From Bacteroidales bacterium UBA2716 (GTDB lineage Bacteria > Bacteroidota > Bacteroidia > Bacteroidales > UBA932): a stretch of 10,856 bases of DNA. The notes under the pieces are model-generated. The model had not been told where the DNA came from and did not search any database. It was given only the letters and a program-made list of their open reading frames with translations. Shown in pieces: positions 1 through 6,855 of the stretch. The stretch is taken from contig DEKS01000078.1 of the NCBI GenBank assembly GCA_002354005.1, forward strand, positions 1-10,856, read 5' to 3'. Position 1 is the stretch's first letter; each line of letters begins with the position of its first letter. The position numbers and the translations under genes were made by a program.

Positions 1-156
1 AAGACCGGCGTCTCTGAACGTCTGAAGAAGGGACGTTATGTTTCGCTGGTCGGCGCTCTCCGGGTATGGGAAAACATCAAGGACGGCAAGTCTTACATCA
101 ATCACGATGTTTGGATTTACAATCTGGATGTGCCCTCGCTCTCCGGAGGTGAGTGA
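1..156 (+). CDS. SSB-like single-stranded DNA-binding protein, C-terminal fragment (5' end missing)
   Basis: An open frame enters from the left edge and stops at TGA 154-156, giving 51 residues. The segment RLKKGRYVSLVGALRVWEN followed by an alternating hydrophobic strand (VWIYNLDV) resembles the last strands of the SSB oligonucleotide-binding fold, where 'L+KG..V.V.G.L' precedes the final strand. Known SSBs coat single-stranded DNA during replication or conjugal transfer. The typical acidic SSB tail ending in a hydrophobic pair is absent; the protein ends SLSGGE, so it would probably not recruit partners through that tip. It lies 37 bp before the relaxase gene in the same direction and is probably co-transcribed, which fits a role in protecting the transferred strand. 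Only about a third of a usual SSB is visible, so another OB-fold protein is possible. Confidence 0.55.
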   Translation, partial: KTGVSERLKKGRYVSLVGALRVWENIKDGKSYINHDVWIYNLDVPSLSGGE

Positions 157-193
157 ATCATCAAACGCTTTTCTGTAGACCTTACTTCCTGCG

Positions 194-1432
194 ATGGTTG
201 TCAAGATTTACAAGGCGGCGCCAAGCTGTAGTTCGGCCGTCACCTACAATGAACAGAAGGTTGCCGAGGGTCATGCCTCGGTAATCTTCTCTTCTGGTAT
301 AGAAGACCCCTCCAAAGCGATGGAAACGTTCTCCATATATGAGCGGGGGAGCCTAAGGTGCCAGAATCTGTCTTTTCATGCGTCCGTCAATCCCGGGAAG
401 GATGACAAGATGAGTGATGAGAAGGTCCGTGAAATGATTAAGGACTATATGGAGAAAATGGGTTATGGGAAGCAGCCCTACATTATCTATAAACACACAG
501 ACCTGGAACGCCTCCATTACCACATCGTTTCTGTCCGGGTGGATAAGAATGGGAGGAAGATTCCCGACTCATATGAACGTAAACGCAGCCAGGAAGTCCT
601 GAAGGAACTTTCCAAAGAATATGGCTTTGCAGTTGGGAAGAAGAAGGAAATGGAAGAGGTGCTGGAGCAGGATGTCAAGGAAGAGAAGAAAGAACAGAAG
701 CGGGACTTCAATCCCTATAATGGTTTTGACCCGGCCAAGGGGGATGTCAGGAAACAGATAGAGGCTATCACCGACCTGGCGCTCAAGTATTATTTCAAGG
801 AGCCGCAACAGTTTGACATGATCATGGAGGACCTTGGCGTAAAGGTGTCACGGGGAAGCACTGGAGGGCGTGAGTGGATTCTCTTGCAAGGCCTGGATCA
901 GAAAACTAAGGGCCCCTGCACCCCGCTCATCGACCTCTCGGAGAAGTACGGTGATCTGCATGATACTGTCGCCCAGCATGCCGAGCAATGTAAAGGGCAG
1001 CGCAAGACCAAGGAAAAGGAGAAAGTCGCCAACATCGCTAAAACCGCTCTGACTAAGGTAAAATCCGAAAAGCACTTCAAGAACTACTTGAAGAAGTTTG
1101 GCATTGCCGTGGTTTTGAATAGGAATGTGAACAATCAAATCTTCGGCGCCACTTTTATCGACCATAAGAATAAATGCGTCTTCAAAGCCAGTGACCTGCC
1201 CAAGTTTAGCGTCAAGATGATTGAAGAGGCGCGTCAGGAGAAATGGTATGGGGAGGAGCGGAAGAATTCCGAACACACCAAGCACTTCCAGCATTCCCAG
1301 CAATCCGAGCATACCTCCAAATCTTCAGCAGAGGAAGCCACGGACCTTTTGTTAACAGCGCTGGGCTCTGAAAGCAGCCGTCGGCACGAGGATGAAAAAA
1401 TCATGAGAAGGGGCAGGAAAGGGCCCAATTAA
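194..1432 (+). CDS. MOBP-type relaxase / mobilization nuclease (MobB-like)
   Basis: This is a relaxase/mobilisation nuclease domain protein of 412 aa. Such enzymes nick the element at oriT, stay covalently bound to the 5' end through a tyrosine, and pilot the strand into the recipient. Visible motifs: N-terminal VTYNE with candidate nucleophile Tyr18; FHASVNPG with His62, in the motif II region; and the metal-binding three-histidine motif YKHTDLERLHYHIV with His101, Asp103, His108 and His110. After the nuclease domain (about 1-145) comes a charged coiled-coil-like linker (148-170), a conserved middle (about 175-345) and a His/Ser/Gln-rich basic tail (about 358-412). The ATG at 194 places the Tyr motif at the usual distance from the N-terminus. 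No strong ribosome binding site is visible, as is usual in Bacteroidota. The coupling-protein gene starts 11 bp after the stop, so the two are almost certainly one operon. No oriT could be assigned; it may lie left of the window. Confidence 0.9.
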   Translation: MVVKIYKAAPSCSSAVTYNEQKVAEGHASVIFSSGIEDPSKAMETFSIYERGSLRCQNLSFHASVNPGKDDKMSDEKVREMIKDYMEKMGYGKQPYIIYKHTDLERLHYHIVSVRVDKNGRKIPDSYERKRSQEVLKELSKEYGFAVGKKKEMEEVLEQDVKEEKKEQKRDFNPYNGFDPAKGDVRKQIEAITDLALKYYFKEPQQFDMIMEDLGVKVSRGSTGGREWILLQGLDQKTKGPCTPLIDLSEKYGDLHDTVAQHAEQCKGQRKTKEKEKVANIAKTALTKVKSEKHFKNYLKKFGIAVVLNRNVNNQIFGATFIDHKNKCVFKASDLPKFSVKMIEEARQEKWYGEERKNSEHTKHFQHSQQSEHTSKSSAEEATDLLLTALGSESSRRHEDEKIMRRGRKGPN

Positions 1433-1443
1433 AACAAACGCTT

Positions 1444-3333
1444 ATGGATTCAAGAACCAAACCTATGTTTTCAATGTTCCTGATGCTTTCAGGAGCGTTA
1501 TTGCTTATTATCCTGTATTACTATGCTTACCCGATGTGGGCGGAACTGGGGCTTCGTAGCAGTCTCACGGATTCTTTGATGCTTGCCATGTATCATTCGG
1601 GCAGCTTCAGGAATCCCTACGCCGTCCGTTTCGTCTGCTTGTTTTTTTGCTGTATCTCCGTCATCATCCGAAGCGGCAGTTCCAAGGATTCGTCATGGAA
1701 GGAAATCCTGATTCCGCTGGTCTTTGGTCTGTCTCTATTCTTCGCGGCTCCTCTGTTGGGGAACCGGTGGCTGTTTGTGCTGGCGACATTCACTGGATTC
1801 GTCTTGTTTTTTGTGGGAGCCGTCCGGCTGGGGAGGAAGTATCGCAGCTTCGATGCGCATCTACCGGACTATTGGGATACATTCGAACAGTGTGAGCAAC
1901 TTATCGAAAATGAGTACAGCGTCAATATCCCGATGACCTATCAGATAGAGGGGAAACTAAGGCAGGGCTACATCAATGTCGTCAACCCGTTCCGCGGCTC
2001 GATGGTCATTGGAACGCCCGGTTCCGGTAAATCATACAGCATCTATGGCCCGTTCATCCGGCAGATGATACAAAAGGGATACTCTCTGTTTGTTTACGAC
2101 TACAAGTTCCCGGACCTGACTACTCGCGTGATGAATGAGCTCCTGGACAATTATGGATGCTACGGGGAGCTAAAGCCCAAAATGTATATTGTCAACTTCG
2201 ATGACCCGCTGTACTCGCACCGATTCAACCCCATCCATCCGCGCTACCTCCAGGACCCTATCGACTCAACGGAAATTGCCGAGGTAATCCTCAAAAACGC
2301 CAACCGGGAAAACGCAAAAGGCGATAACTTCTTCAGTTTGTCGGCCCGATGCTACCTGGACCTCCTGATTTGGTTCCTCAAAATCTATAAAGGCGGCATT
2401 TACTGCACGTTCCCGCATTTAATTGAACTGATGGGACAAGACTATCGGGAAGTCCTGGATGTTCTGAAGAAGTTCCCGGAACTGGACGTCAAGCGTACCA
2501 CTTTTGCCGATGCCATGAAAGACCAGGCCTATGAGCAGTTACAGGGACAAATCGCCTCGGCTCGTGTTCCGCTGATTCGCTTCTCTTCCAAAACCCTCTA
2601 TTGGACGCTTTCCGGAGATGATTTCTCACTTGAGATGAACGACCCCAAGGCGCCCAAAATCATCTGCGTAGGCAACAATCCCAAGCGTCAGTCCGTCTAC
2701 GGCACCACGCTTGCCATGCTGATGTCACAGCTTTTCAAAATCATCAACAATCCCGGCAAGCGTCACAGCGCCGTGCTCATTGATGAGCTGCCGACCATCT
2801 ACCTGAAAGGGCTGGACAACCTCATCAATACAGCCCGTTCCAATCACGTTGCCGTAGTCATCGGTGCGCAAGATAAAAGCCAGCTGGTAAAAGACTACGA
2901 CCAGAAGGAGTCCGATGTCATCTTCAACACAGTAGGGAACGTCTTTTCCGGAGCGGTGAAGGGGAGTACGGCCGAAAGTCTCAGCAAATCCTTCGGCAAG
3001 GTGGAACGGGAGATGCGCTCTTATCAGGAAAGCGAATCCTCAGACCATGTTACGTATTCTTATCAGCAGCGAGAAGTCTTGCCTCCGAACAAGATAGAAG
3101 CCCTGTCACAGGGTTCATTCTGCGGCTATATTGCCGATAATTATGACCAGAAGATCCATCCCAAGATATTCTGCGGAGAAGTGAATGCAGGGGAGGGGCC
3201 GAGGCATAATATGTCCATACCCAAAATCGCCAGTCTGAGCCGCAGGCAGATAGAAAACGAAGTGGCCAAGAACTACGATAAGGTCCGCATCGAAATTGCG
3301 AACCTTATCTGGTCTGAGATAAATGAGCCGTGA
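1444..3333 (+). CDS. TraG/VirD4-type conjugative coupling ATPase (MobC-like)
   Basis: Type IV coupling protein of 629 aa, an inner-membrane hexameric ATPase that links the relaxase-DNA complex to the secretion channel. The N-terminus is membrane-embedded, with hydrophobic segments at about 9-30, 60-76, 88-103 and 108-127. The cytoplasmic ATPase follows: Walker A GTPGSGKS at 190-197, YDYKFPDLT just after it, Walker B AVLIDE at 443-448 (Asp447, Glu448), then a 'NHVAVVIGAQDKSQL' segment (467-481) typical of the VirD4/TraG sensor region. Length and layout match Bacteroidales TraG-like proteins encoded beside MobB relaxases. It starts 11 bp after the relaxase stop. Its TGA at 3331-3333 is 2 bp from the stop codon of the convergent HTH gene, and no terminator hairpin separates them. 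Presence of this gene means the element brings its own coupling step; transfer channel genes are not in view. Confidence 0.93.
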   Translation: MDSRTKPMFSMFLMLSGALLLIILYYYAYPMWAELGLRSSLTDSLMLAMYHSGSFRNPYAVRFVCLFFCCISVIIRSGSSKDSSWKEILIPLVFGLSLFFAAPLLGNRWLFVLATFTGFVLFFVGAVRLGRKYRSFDAHLPDYWDTFEQCEQLIENEYSVNIPMTYQIEGKLRQGYINVVNPFRGSMVIGTPGSGKSYSIYGPFIRQMIQKGYSLFVYDYKFPDLTTRVMNELLDNYGCYGELKPKMYIVNFDDPLYSHRFNPIHPRYLQDPIDSTEIAEVILKNANRENAKGDNFFSLSARCYLDLLIWFLKIYKGGIYCTFPHLIELMGQDYREVLDVLKKFPELDVKRTTFADAMKDQAYEQLQGQIASARVPLIRFSSKTLYWTLSGDDFSLEMNDPKAPKIICVGNNPKRQSVYGTTLAMLMSQLFKIINNPGKRHSAVLIDELPTIYLKGLDNLINTARSNHVAVVIGAQDKSQLVKDYDQKESDVIFNTVGNVFSGAVKGSTAESLSKSFGKVEREMRSYQESESSDHVTYSYQQREVLPPNKIEALSQGSFCGYIADNYDQKIHPKIFCGEVNAGEGPRHNMSIPKIASLSRRQIENEVAKNYDKVRIEIANLIWSEINEP

Positions 3334-3335
3334 TG

Positions 3336-3821
3336 TTACTTTTCTTCGGGTACTTCCTCCCAGCTCCAGACGAACTTATAGCCAGCAGCATCGGCCATTT
3401 CTTCCATCTGGGACATCATGCAAACCCCTTCACGGATTCGGAAGGCCATGCCTCCGGGGGTCAGATTGCATTTCTTGGCCAGTTCGGGAACGCTGATGTT
3501 TTTCTCAAAGAGGTAGCCCATAACCGGCTTAAGTAATTCGCTATGGAAGACGGTGAGGGGACGGATGGCACGTTTGGAGGAAATCTCCACAGGACGCACA
3601 TCTTCCCAGCGCCATACAAACTTATATCCGGCAGCCTCGGCCATGTCCACCATATCGGCAATCAGGCAGTCGCCGACACGGACTCGATAGCCGACACCGC
3701 CTCTGGAAATTTTGTGCTGGCAGCGGCGGCTGAGCTCTGACATAGTAAGCCCCTTTTTGAAGAGGTATCCACGGATGGGTTGGAGCCGGTTACTTCCGGC
3801 AGTGGTGTTAGCTGTTTCCAT
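3336..3821 (-). CDS. Tandem-duplicated HTH-like (XRE/Cro-type) regulator, hypothetical
   Basis: 161 aa from the ATG at 3821. Two homologous modules of about 62 residues make up nearly the whole protein: residues 13-75 and 97-157. Both share L.P..GYLF.K....EL...C, then GG...R.R.G.C...M..MA, and the near-identical ending AAGYKFVW.WE.V. The first half of each module reads like a short Cro/XRE helix-turn-helix ('YLFKKGLTMSELSRRC', 'YLFEKNISVPELAKKC'), the second half like the closing helix plus beta strand. A single chain with two such units could bind an operator as an intramolecular dimer. It is read away from a control region full of TTGCT/AGCAA repeats and converges with the transfer operon, which suggests a regulator of transfer and/or of its own gene. 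A longer TTG start at 3848 is less likely. The precise family is not recognised; DNA binding is inferred from pattern only. Confidence 0.75.
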   Translation of the reverse strand: METANTTAGSNRLQPIRGYLFKKGLTMSELSRRCQHKISRGGVGYRVRVGDCLIADMVDMAEAAGYKFVWRWEDVRPVEISSKRAIRPLTVFHSELLKPVMGYLFEKNISVPELAKKCNLTPGGMAFRIREGVCMMSQMEEMADAAGYKFVWSWEEVPEEK

Positions 3822-3868
3822 TTGAACGCGATATTTTGTTTTTCTCAATTTTTGTCCTTTCCTTTGCG

Positions 3869-3992
3869 GTTAGTATTGCTAACTGATGCGTAGTAACAAT
3901 GCAATTTAGCAAGCGAAAGGGCAGTATAAGTGAGTTTTGTGGCATAAGTTATTGCTTTCTTTTGTTCACTATTGCTCACTAATACTAAGCAA
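3869..3992. promoter_or_regulatory. Cluster of TTGCT/AGCAA repeats, putative operator region
   Basis: This AT-rich stretch has the perfect inverted repeat GTTAG-TATTG-CTAAC (3869-3883) and three copies of TATTGCT (3874-3880, 3950-3956, 3970-3976). Opposite-strand cores AGCAA occur at 3908-3912 and 3988-3992. Two long-range inverted pairs are present: TTAGTATT (3870-3877) with AATACTAA (3981-3988), and TTGCTAA (3876-3882) with TTAGCAA (3906-3912). One copy overlaps the predicted transcription start and others lie in the long leader of the tandem-HTH gene. This arrangement suggests binding sites for that regulator, but an origin or oriT function cannot be excluded. No clear plus-strand promoter for the primase operon was found here. 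Confidence 0.5.
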
Positions 3993-4019
3993 AGGTACAA
4001 ATTATTATATTAAATGCAA
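3984..4019 (-). promoter_or_regulatory. Bacteroidota-type promoter for the tandem-HTH gene
   Basis: On the minus strand, TTG (plus CAA 4017-4019), 19 bp, then TACCTTTG (plus CAAAGGTA 3990-3997) match the Bacteroidota consensus TTG-N19-TAnnTTTG exactly. The predicted transcription start is near 3984, leaving a leader of about 160 nt before the ATG at 3821. The same box sequence and spacing recur upstream of the tRNA gene. Confidence 0.7.
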
Positions 4020-4046
4020 TACTTTTATTGACAAAATTTTTGAAAA

Positions 4047-4940
4047 ATGTCAGAAGAAATTTTAAGATACCCCCTGGAGAAGATTCTGGAGTCTTTGGGA
4101 AGCCAGAAGGGAAGTGCCAAGAACATGTGGATGTCTCCTTTCCGGCAGGAAAACAATGCCTCTTTGCACGTGGACCCGGCAAAGAATGTCTGGTATGACC
4201 ATGGGGCAGGCATCGGTGGCTCCAGCATCCAGCTGGTGATGTTCGCCAAACATTGCAGCGCTAAGGAAGCCGTAAATTATATAGCCTCCCTCAGTCCCGC
4301 CCTTGCAAATGAGATACGGTCCGAAGAGTCATCGGAGCCCTCAATCGAAATCAAAAAGGTGGAGCCCCTGACCAGCGGATACCTCACACGCTATGTAGAG
4401 AGCCGAAAGATTCCGCTAAATCTGGCCCGTATCTATCTGAAAGAAGTCCTTATCTATAGTAGGATCAAGGAGCGTCATTTCAAACTGGTGGGATTCCCTA
4501 ACAACATGGGTGCATACGCCCTCAGTGCGCCAAGCGGATTCAAACAAACCACCAAAGCGGCCATCACTACCATCAATACAGAAGGTAAGATGTCCGTATC
4601 ACCCAGTTCCAAGCGCGTAGCCATCTTTGAAGGATTCTTTGATTTCCTGTCCTGGCAGGTGATGCAGTCCAGCATGAATCCCACCTGTGACGTTGTCGTG
4701 TTGAATTCGGTGAATAATCTGGAGAAGGCACGGGCCTACATAAGCGCACACGACAGCGCTCTCTGTTTTCTGGACAACGATGCGGCCGGGCAGCGCTGCA
4801 CCACTGCTATCGAGAATATGATGAAGGGGAAGGAAGTAATTGACATGTCCGATCTCTACGGCTCACACAAAGACCTGAACGAGATGCTACAGGCCTCACG
4901 TGGCTATACTCCTCAAATGCGTTTAACCCCAAGCTTGTGA
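4047..4940 (+). CDS. Toprim DNA primase with degenerate CHC2 domain
   Basis: 297 aa. The N-terminal part (about 27-66) follows the DnaG zinc-finger layout (SPFRQENNASLHVD ... WYDHGAGIGGSSIQLVM), but the expected zinc-binding cysteines are replaced (Ser30, Asp51 and neighbours). This is the zinc-less form seen in element-encoded primases. The C-terminal toprim domain is clear: VAIFEGFFDF with Glu195, VVVLNSVNNL at 216-225, and CFLDNDAAGQR with Asp243 and Asp245, followed by HKDLNEML (274-281). Members synthesise RNA primers; here the likely role is lagging-strand priming of the element, for example complementary-strand synthesis after transfer. No helicase domain is present. The gene is the first of a plus-strand operon with two small HTH genes; the next starts 4 bp after its stop. 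Its promoter is not obvious. DUF3991/toprim relatives of plasmid relaxosomes are an alternative family label. Confidence 0.85.
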   Translation: MSEEILRYPLEKILESLGSQKGSAKNMWMSPFRQENNASLHVDPAKNVWYDHGAGIGGSSIQLVMFAKHCSAKEAVNYIASLSPALANEIRSEESSEPSIEIKKVEPLTSGYLTRYVESRKIPLNLARIYLKEVLIYSRIKERHFKLVGFPNNMGAYALSAPSGFKQTTKAAITTINTEGKMSVSPSSKRVAIFEGFFDFLSWQVMQSSMNPTCDVVVLNSVNNLEKARAYISAHDSALCFLDNDAAGQRCTTAIENMMKGKEVIDMSDLYGSHKDLNEMLQASRGYTPQMRLTPSL

Positions 4941-4944
4941 AGCG

Positions 4945-5265
4945 ATGACAGAAGAATACATGGAAAATCTGGCGGGCCGAATTCTGCGCCAGCTCAGCAG
5001 CCTCCGGAAAGAGGTTCGGGGCATCCGTCAGGCCGTCCTGGAGGAGAAGAAAATCTGCTATACCAATAAGGAGGTCATGGACCTGCTGGGAACCACCTCC
5101 CAAATGCTGAAAACCTGGCGTGATTCCGGTCTGCTCGGTTATTCCATGATAGGCCGATTCTACTACTATACACGTGAAGACATCCAGAAGCTCTTGCAGC
5201 AAACCCACTTCGATGCCTTCACCATCGACAAAACCGATAATGAGACAAGTGATGGAAACAGTTAA
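4945..5265 (+). CDS. Small HTH protein, excisionase/MerR-like (HTH_17 type)
   Basis: 106 aa. After a helical N-terminal arm (about 1-35, Arg/Leu-rich) lies a winged-helix type domain at about 36-86: YTNKEVMDLLGTTSQMLKTW, then RDSGLL, a turn, and FYYYTREDIQKLLQQ. This is the classic 'T..EVa..L.vs..tl..w...G.L.....g...y...di..ll' pattern shared by MerR-like and excisionase proteins. In Bacteroidales elements such proteins often act as recombination directionality factors or regulators of excision. The short acidic tail follows. The ATG at 4945 lies 4 bp after the primase stop, and the end overlaps the next small gene, so the three genes are translationally linked. Whether it binds the integrase arm region or a promoter cannot be told from sequence. 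Confidence 0.8.
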   Translation: MTEEYMENLAGRILRQLSSLRKEVRGIRQAVLEEKKICYTNKEVMDLLGTTSQMLKTWRDSGLLGYSMIGRFYYYTREDIQKLLQQTHFDAFTIDKTDNETSDGNS

Positions 5266-5539
5266 GAACATAATGCAGGAGTTAGAGCAGTGCTCCAACC
5301 TGATTGCCGATGCCATTATCAAAAAAACGACGCCCTGTGAGGATGACTTGAGTGAGAACCAGGCAAAAAAAGCCTATGGAGACAGGTGGATTCGCAAAAT
5401 GCGGAAGTACGGACTTGCAAAATGCACCCGCGTTGGTGGTCGCATCCTTTATAGCCGACATCAACTCGATTGCCTGAGAGAAGCCGAGCGAGAATATGTT
5501 AAAGTGACATATAATCAAAGAAAAAACGGCCCCAAATAA
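5252..5539 (+). CDS. Second small HTH-like DNA-binding protein
   Basis: 95 aa from the ATG at 5252. That start overlaps the previous gene by 14 nt and suits coupled translation; ATGs at 5240 and 5273 are alternatives. The N-terminus is helical and the second half (about 38-85) has an HTH-like layout: SENQAKKAYGDRWIRKMRKY, then GLAKCTRVGGRILYSRHQLD and a basic helix. The 'G.....GGRILYSRHQLDCL' ending is equivalent to the wing and last helix of the upstream protein (GRFYYYTREDIQKLL), so the two are probably distant paralogues with excision- or regulation-related roles. The C-terminus is basic. Two HTH genes side by side next to an integrase is a common Bacteroidales layout. The stop lies inside a hairpin that begins the terminator region. 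Confidence 0.7.
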   Translation: METVKNIMQELEQCSNLIADAIIKKTTPCEDDLSENQAKKAYGDRWIRKMRKYGLAKCTRVGGRILYSRHQLDCLREAEREYVKVTYNQRKNGPK

Positions 5540-5605
5540 GCCTGGAGGGCCGTGTACAACTGATACCTTTCGAAGGGCCGATGTCGTGATGATACCGGCC
5601 CTTTA
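5526..5605 (+). terminator. Double hairpin between convergent small-HTH and integrase genes
   Basis: Two GC-rich inverted repeats follow each other: ACGGCCC (5526-5532) with GGGCCGT (5547-5553), and AAGGGCCG (5573-5580) with CGGCCCTT (5596-5603) followed by TATTT. The second is a plausible rho-independent terminator for the plus-strand operon and could also stop minus-strand integrase transcripts, whose stop codon is at 5610-5612. The arms are complementary across hairpins too, so alternative foldings are possible. Confidence 0.6.
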
Positions 5606-5609
5606 TTTA

Positions 5610-6839
5610 CTAGGCAGCCCAATTAAAGCTGCTCAGAACCTTCTCATTTGCCTTCCATAAGACGCTCCAATCCTTTTTGATATAGATGTCGGTCACTTTC
5701 ACATCTCGATCCACGTGGCAAAGACAGTCATTTATTACACCCTTCGTGACACCCTGCTCATATGCGATAGTTGCCCAGGAATGGCGAGCAGAATAGAGGG
5801 TAAGCTTTCCATTATAGCCAACACGTGATGCGAAAGCCCTAAGACCAGCATTTACGTTTGCGCCGAATATCTGGTAGGTAGTGTACCGTTTATTGAAGTC
5901 AAACGTAAGACCATCCTTCCCGTGATATTCATCTACAATGGGCTTAATGGCTTTCATTATTTTTACTTGCATTTCGGCTTCGTCATCACGACGGTCGCGC
6001 GTCTTCGTTCTGTTATACGTTATAATATTATTTTCCGGCGCCTTGCATGTATATAGATCCGGGCTGTTCATGCCCATCAGGCCAAAGCTGATAAGGAATA
6101 CATCTACCCCCAGCTTTTCGCGACCAGTCAGGGTAGCGCGCAAGTCAATCATCTGTTGAATGAGCGTTGCATCTATGTTCCGGTGTTTAGCCACCTTTTG
6201 GCGGGGCGGTTTATAATACATGAAAGGATTGTTGATGTTGATGAGTCCTGTCTCCTCATTATTGTATTTGAGCCTGGCTTGACCGTGAAGAAAAGAAATG
6301 CAGGCCGTATAGGCGCTGACGGAACGGGCATTGTTGCCGTACTTCTCTTTAAGCCATGCTTCCCATCCATGCATAAACGAAGATGTTATCTCTGAAATAT
6401 CCATCTTCTCCTTGTCAACATAGGTCTTCAATGAGTTGACTGCACAGCGGTAAACCTTCCTAGGTTGTCCTTGTTTTGCTTCAATAATGGTGTCGGCAAA
6501 TTCAAAGAAGTCCAGACGGAAGCGTCCATCGTCATCAGAGTTATTCAGGAAGGACATCACATCGTCAATGGTCTTATCTTCATTCTCCAAGGTGTCCAGC
6601 TGCATGCATTCCACCTTTTTCTCAATTTTTCGCACCACATCGGCGAGCTTGTAAACAACAGCCCGTTCTTTGGGTTGTCCATCCTCGTTCAAATCAGAAC
6701 GATGTACGAGAATCTCTGTTTTAAGGAACTTGCTCTTGCGCTTGTAAGTAATGCGCAGGCGATAGTAGTTAGTTCCATTTTCTTTCCAAGCCCAGTCAAG
6801 TAGTACTGGCGTCACAGTGACAGTGTTTTTTTGAGCCAT
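5610..6839 (-). CDS. Tyrosine recombinase (element integrase, IntDOT-like group)
   Basis: 409 aa from the ATG at 6839, which follows a GGAGG ribosome binding site; a longer GTG start at 6920 would translate the TTGCAA repeats and is rejected. Layout: N-terminal arm-binding domain with beta-strand pattern (about 8-50), SAM-like core-binding domain (about 105-215), catalytic domain (about 225-400). Catalytic candidates: Lys279 in RTKT, Arg352 in YSARHSWAT, His375 in LCHVDRD and nucleophile Tyr386 in VTDIYIKKDW. The first catalytic Arg position is Asn258 (GLMGMNSPDLY) and the usual first His of the HxxR box is Tyr349. Loss of Arg I is known from IntDOT and relatives. The enzyme would integrate and excise the element by strand exchange through a 3'-phosphotyrosine. 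The 5' end points to the tRNA-Ala gene, the likely target, about 195 bp away. No consensus promoter was found upstream. Confidence 0.9.
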   Translation of the reverse strand: MAQKNTVTVTPVLLDWAWKENGTNYYRLRITYKRKSKFLKTEILVHRSDLNEDGQPKERAVVYKLADVVRKIEKKVECMQLDTLENEDKTIDDVMSFLNNSDDDGRFRLDFFEFADTIIEAKQGQPRKVYRCAVNSLKTYVDKEKMDISEITSSFMHGWEAWLKEKYGNNARSVSAYTACISFLHGQARLKYNNEETGLININNPFMYYKPPRQKVAKHRNIDATLIQQMIDLRATLTGREKLGVDVFLISFGLMGMNSPDLYTCKAPENNIITYNRTKTRDRRDDEAEMQVKIMKAIKPIVDEYHGKDGLTFDFNKRYTTYQIFGANVNAGLRAFASRVGYNGKLTLYSARHSWATIAYEQGVTKGVINDCLCHVDRDVKVTDIYIKKDWSVLWKANEKVLSSFNWAA

Positions 6840-6843
6840 AAAA

Positions 6844-6848
6844 CCTCC
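6844..6848 (-). promoter_or_regulatory. Strong Shine-Dalgarno for the integrase
   Basis: GGAGG lies 4 nt (TTTT) before the ATG at 6839 on the minus strand. Such strong sites are uncommon in Bacteroidota; this one settles the start codon and excludes the longer reading frame beginning at 6920. Confidence 0.75.
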
Positions 6849-6855
6849 ATTTTTT

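Noticed and set aside
3822..3848. TTG start extending the tandem-HTH protein by nine residues
   Set aside because: The ATG at 3821 suffices for both modules; the extension is basic low-complexity sequence without support.
4020..4027. Plus-strand -7 box TACTTTTA for the primase operon
   Set aside because: It lacks the final G of TAnnTTTG and has no TTG at the right distance upstream, so I did not annotate it.
5174..5251. Longer start for the second small HTH gene at 5174
   Set aside because: It would overlap the upstream HTH gene by 92 nt and add a low-complexity Ser/Pro/Lys-rich stretch; the ATG at 5252 gives a compact overlapping pair.
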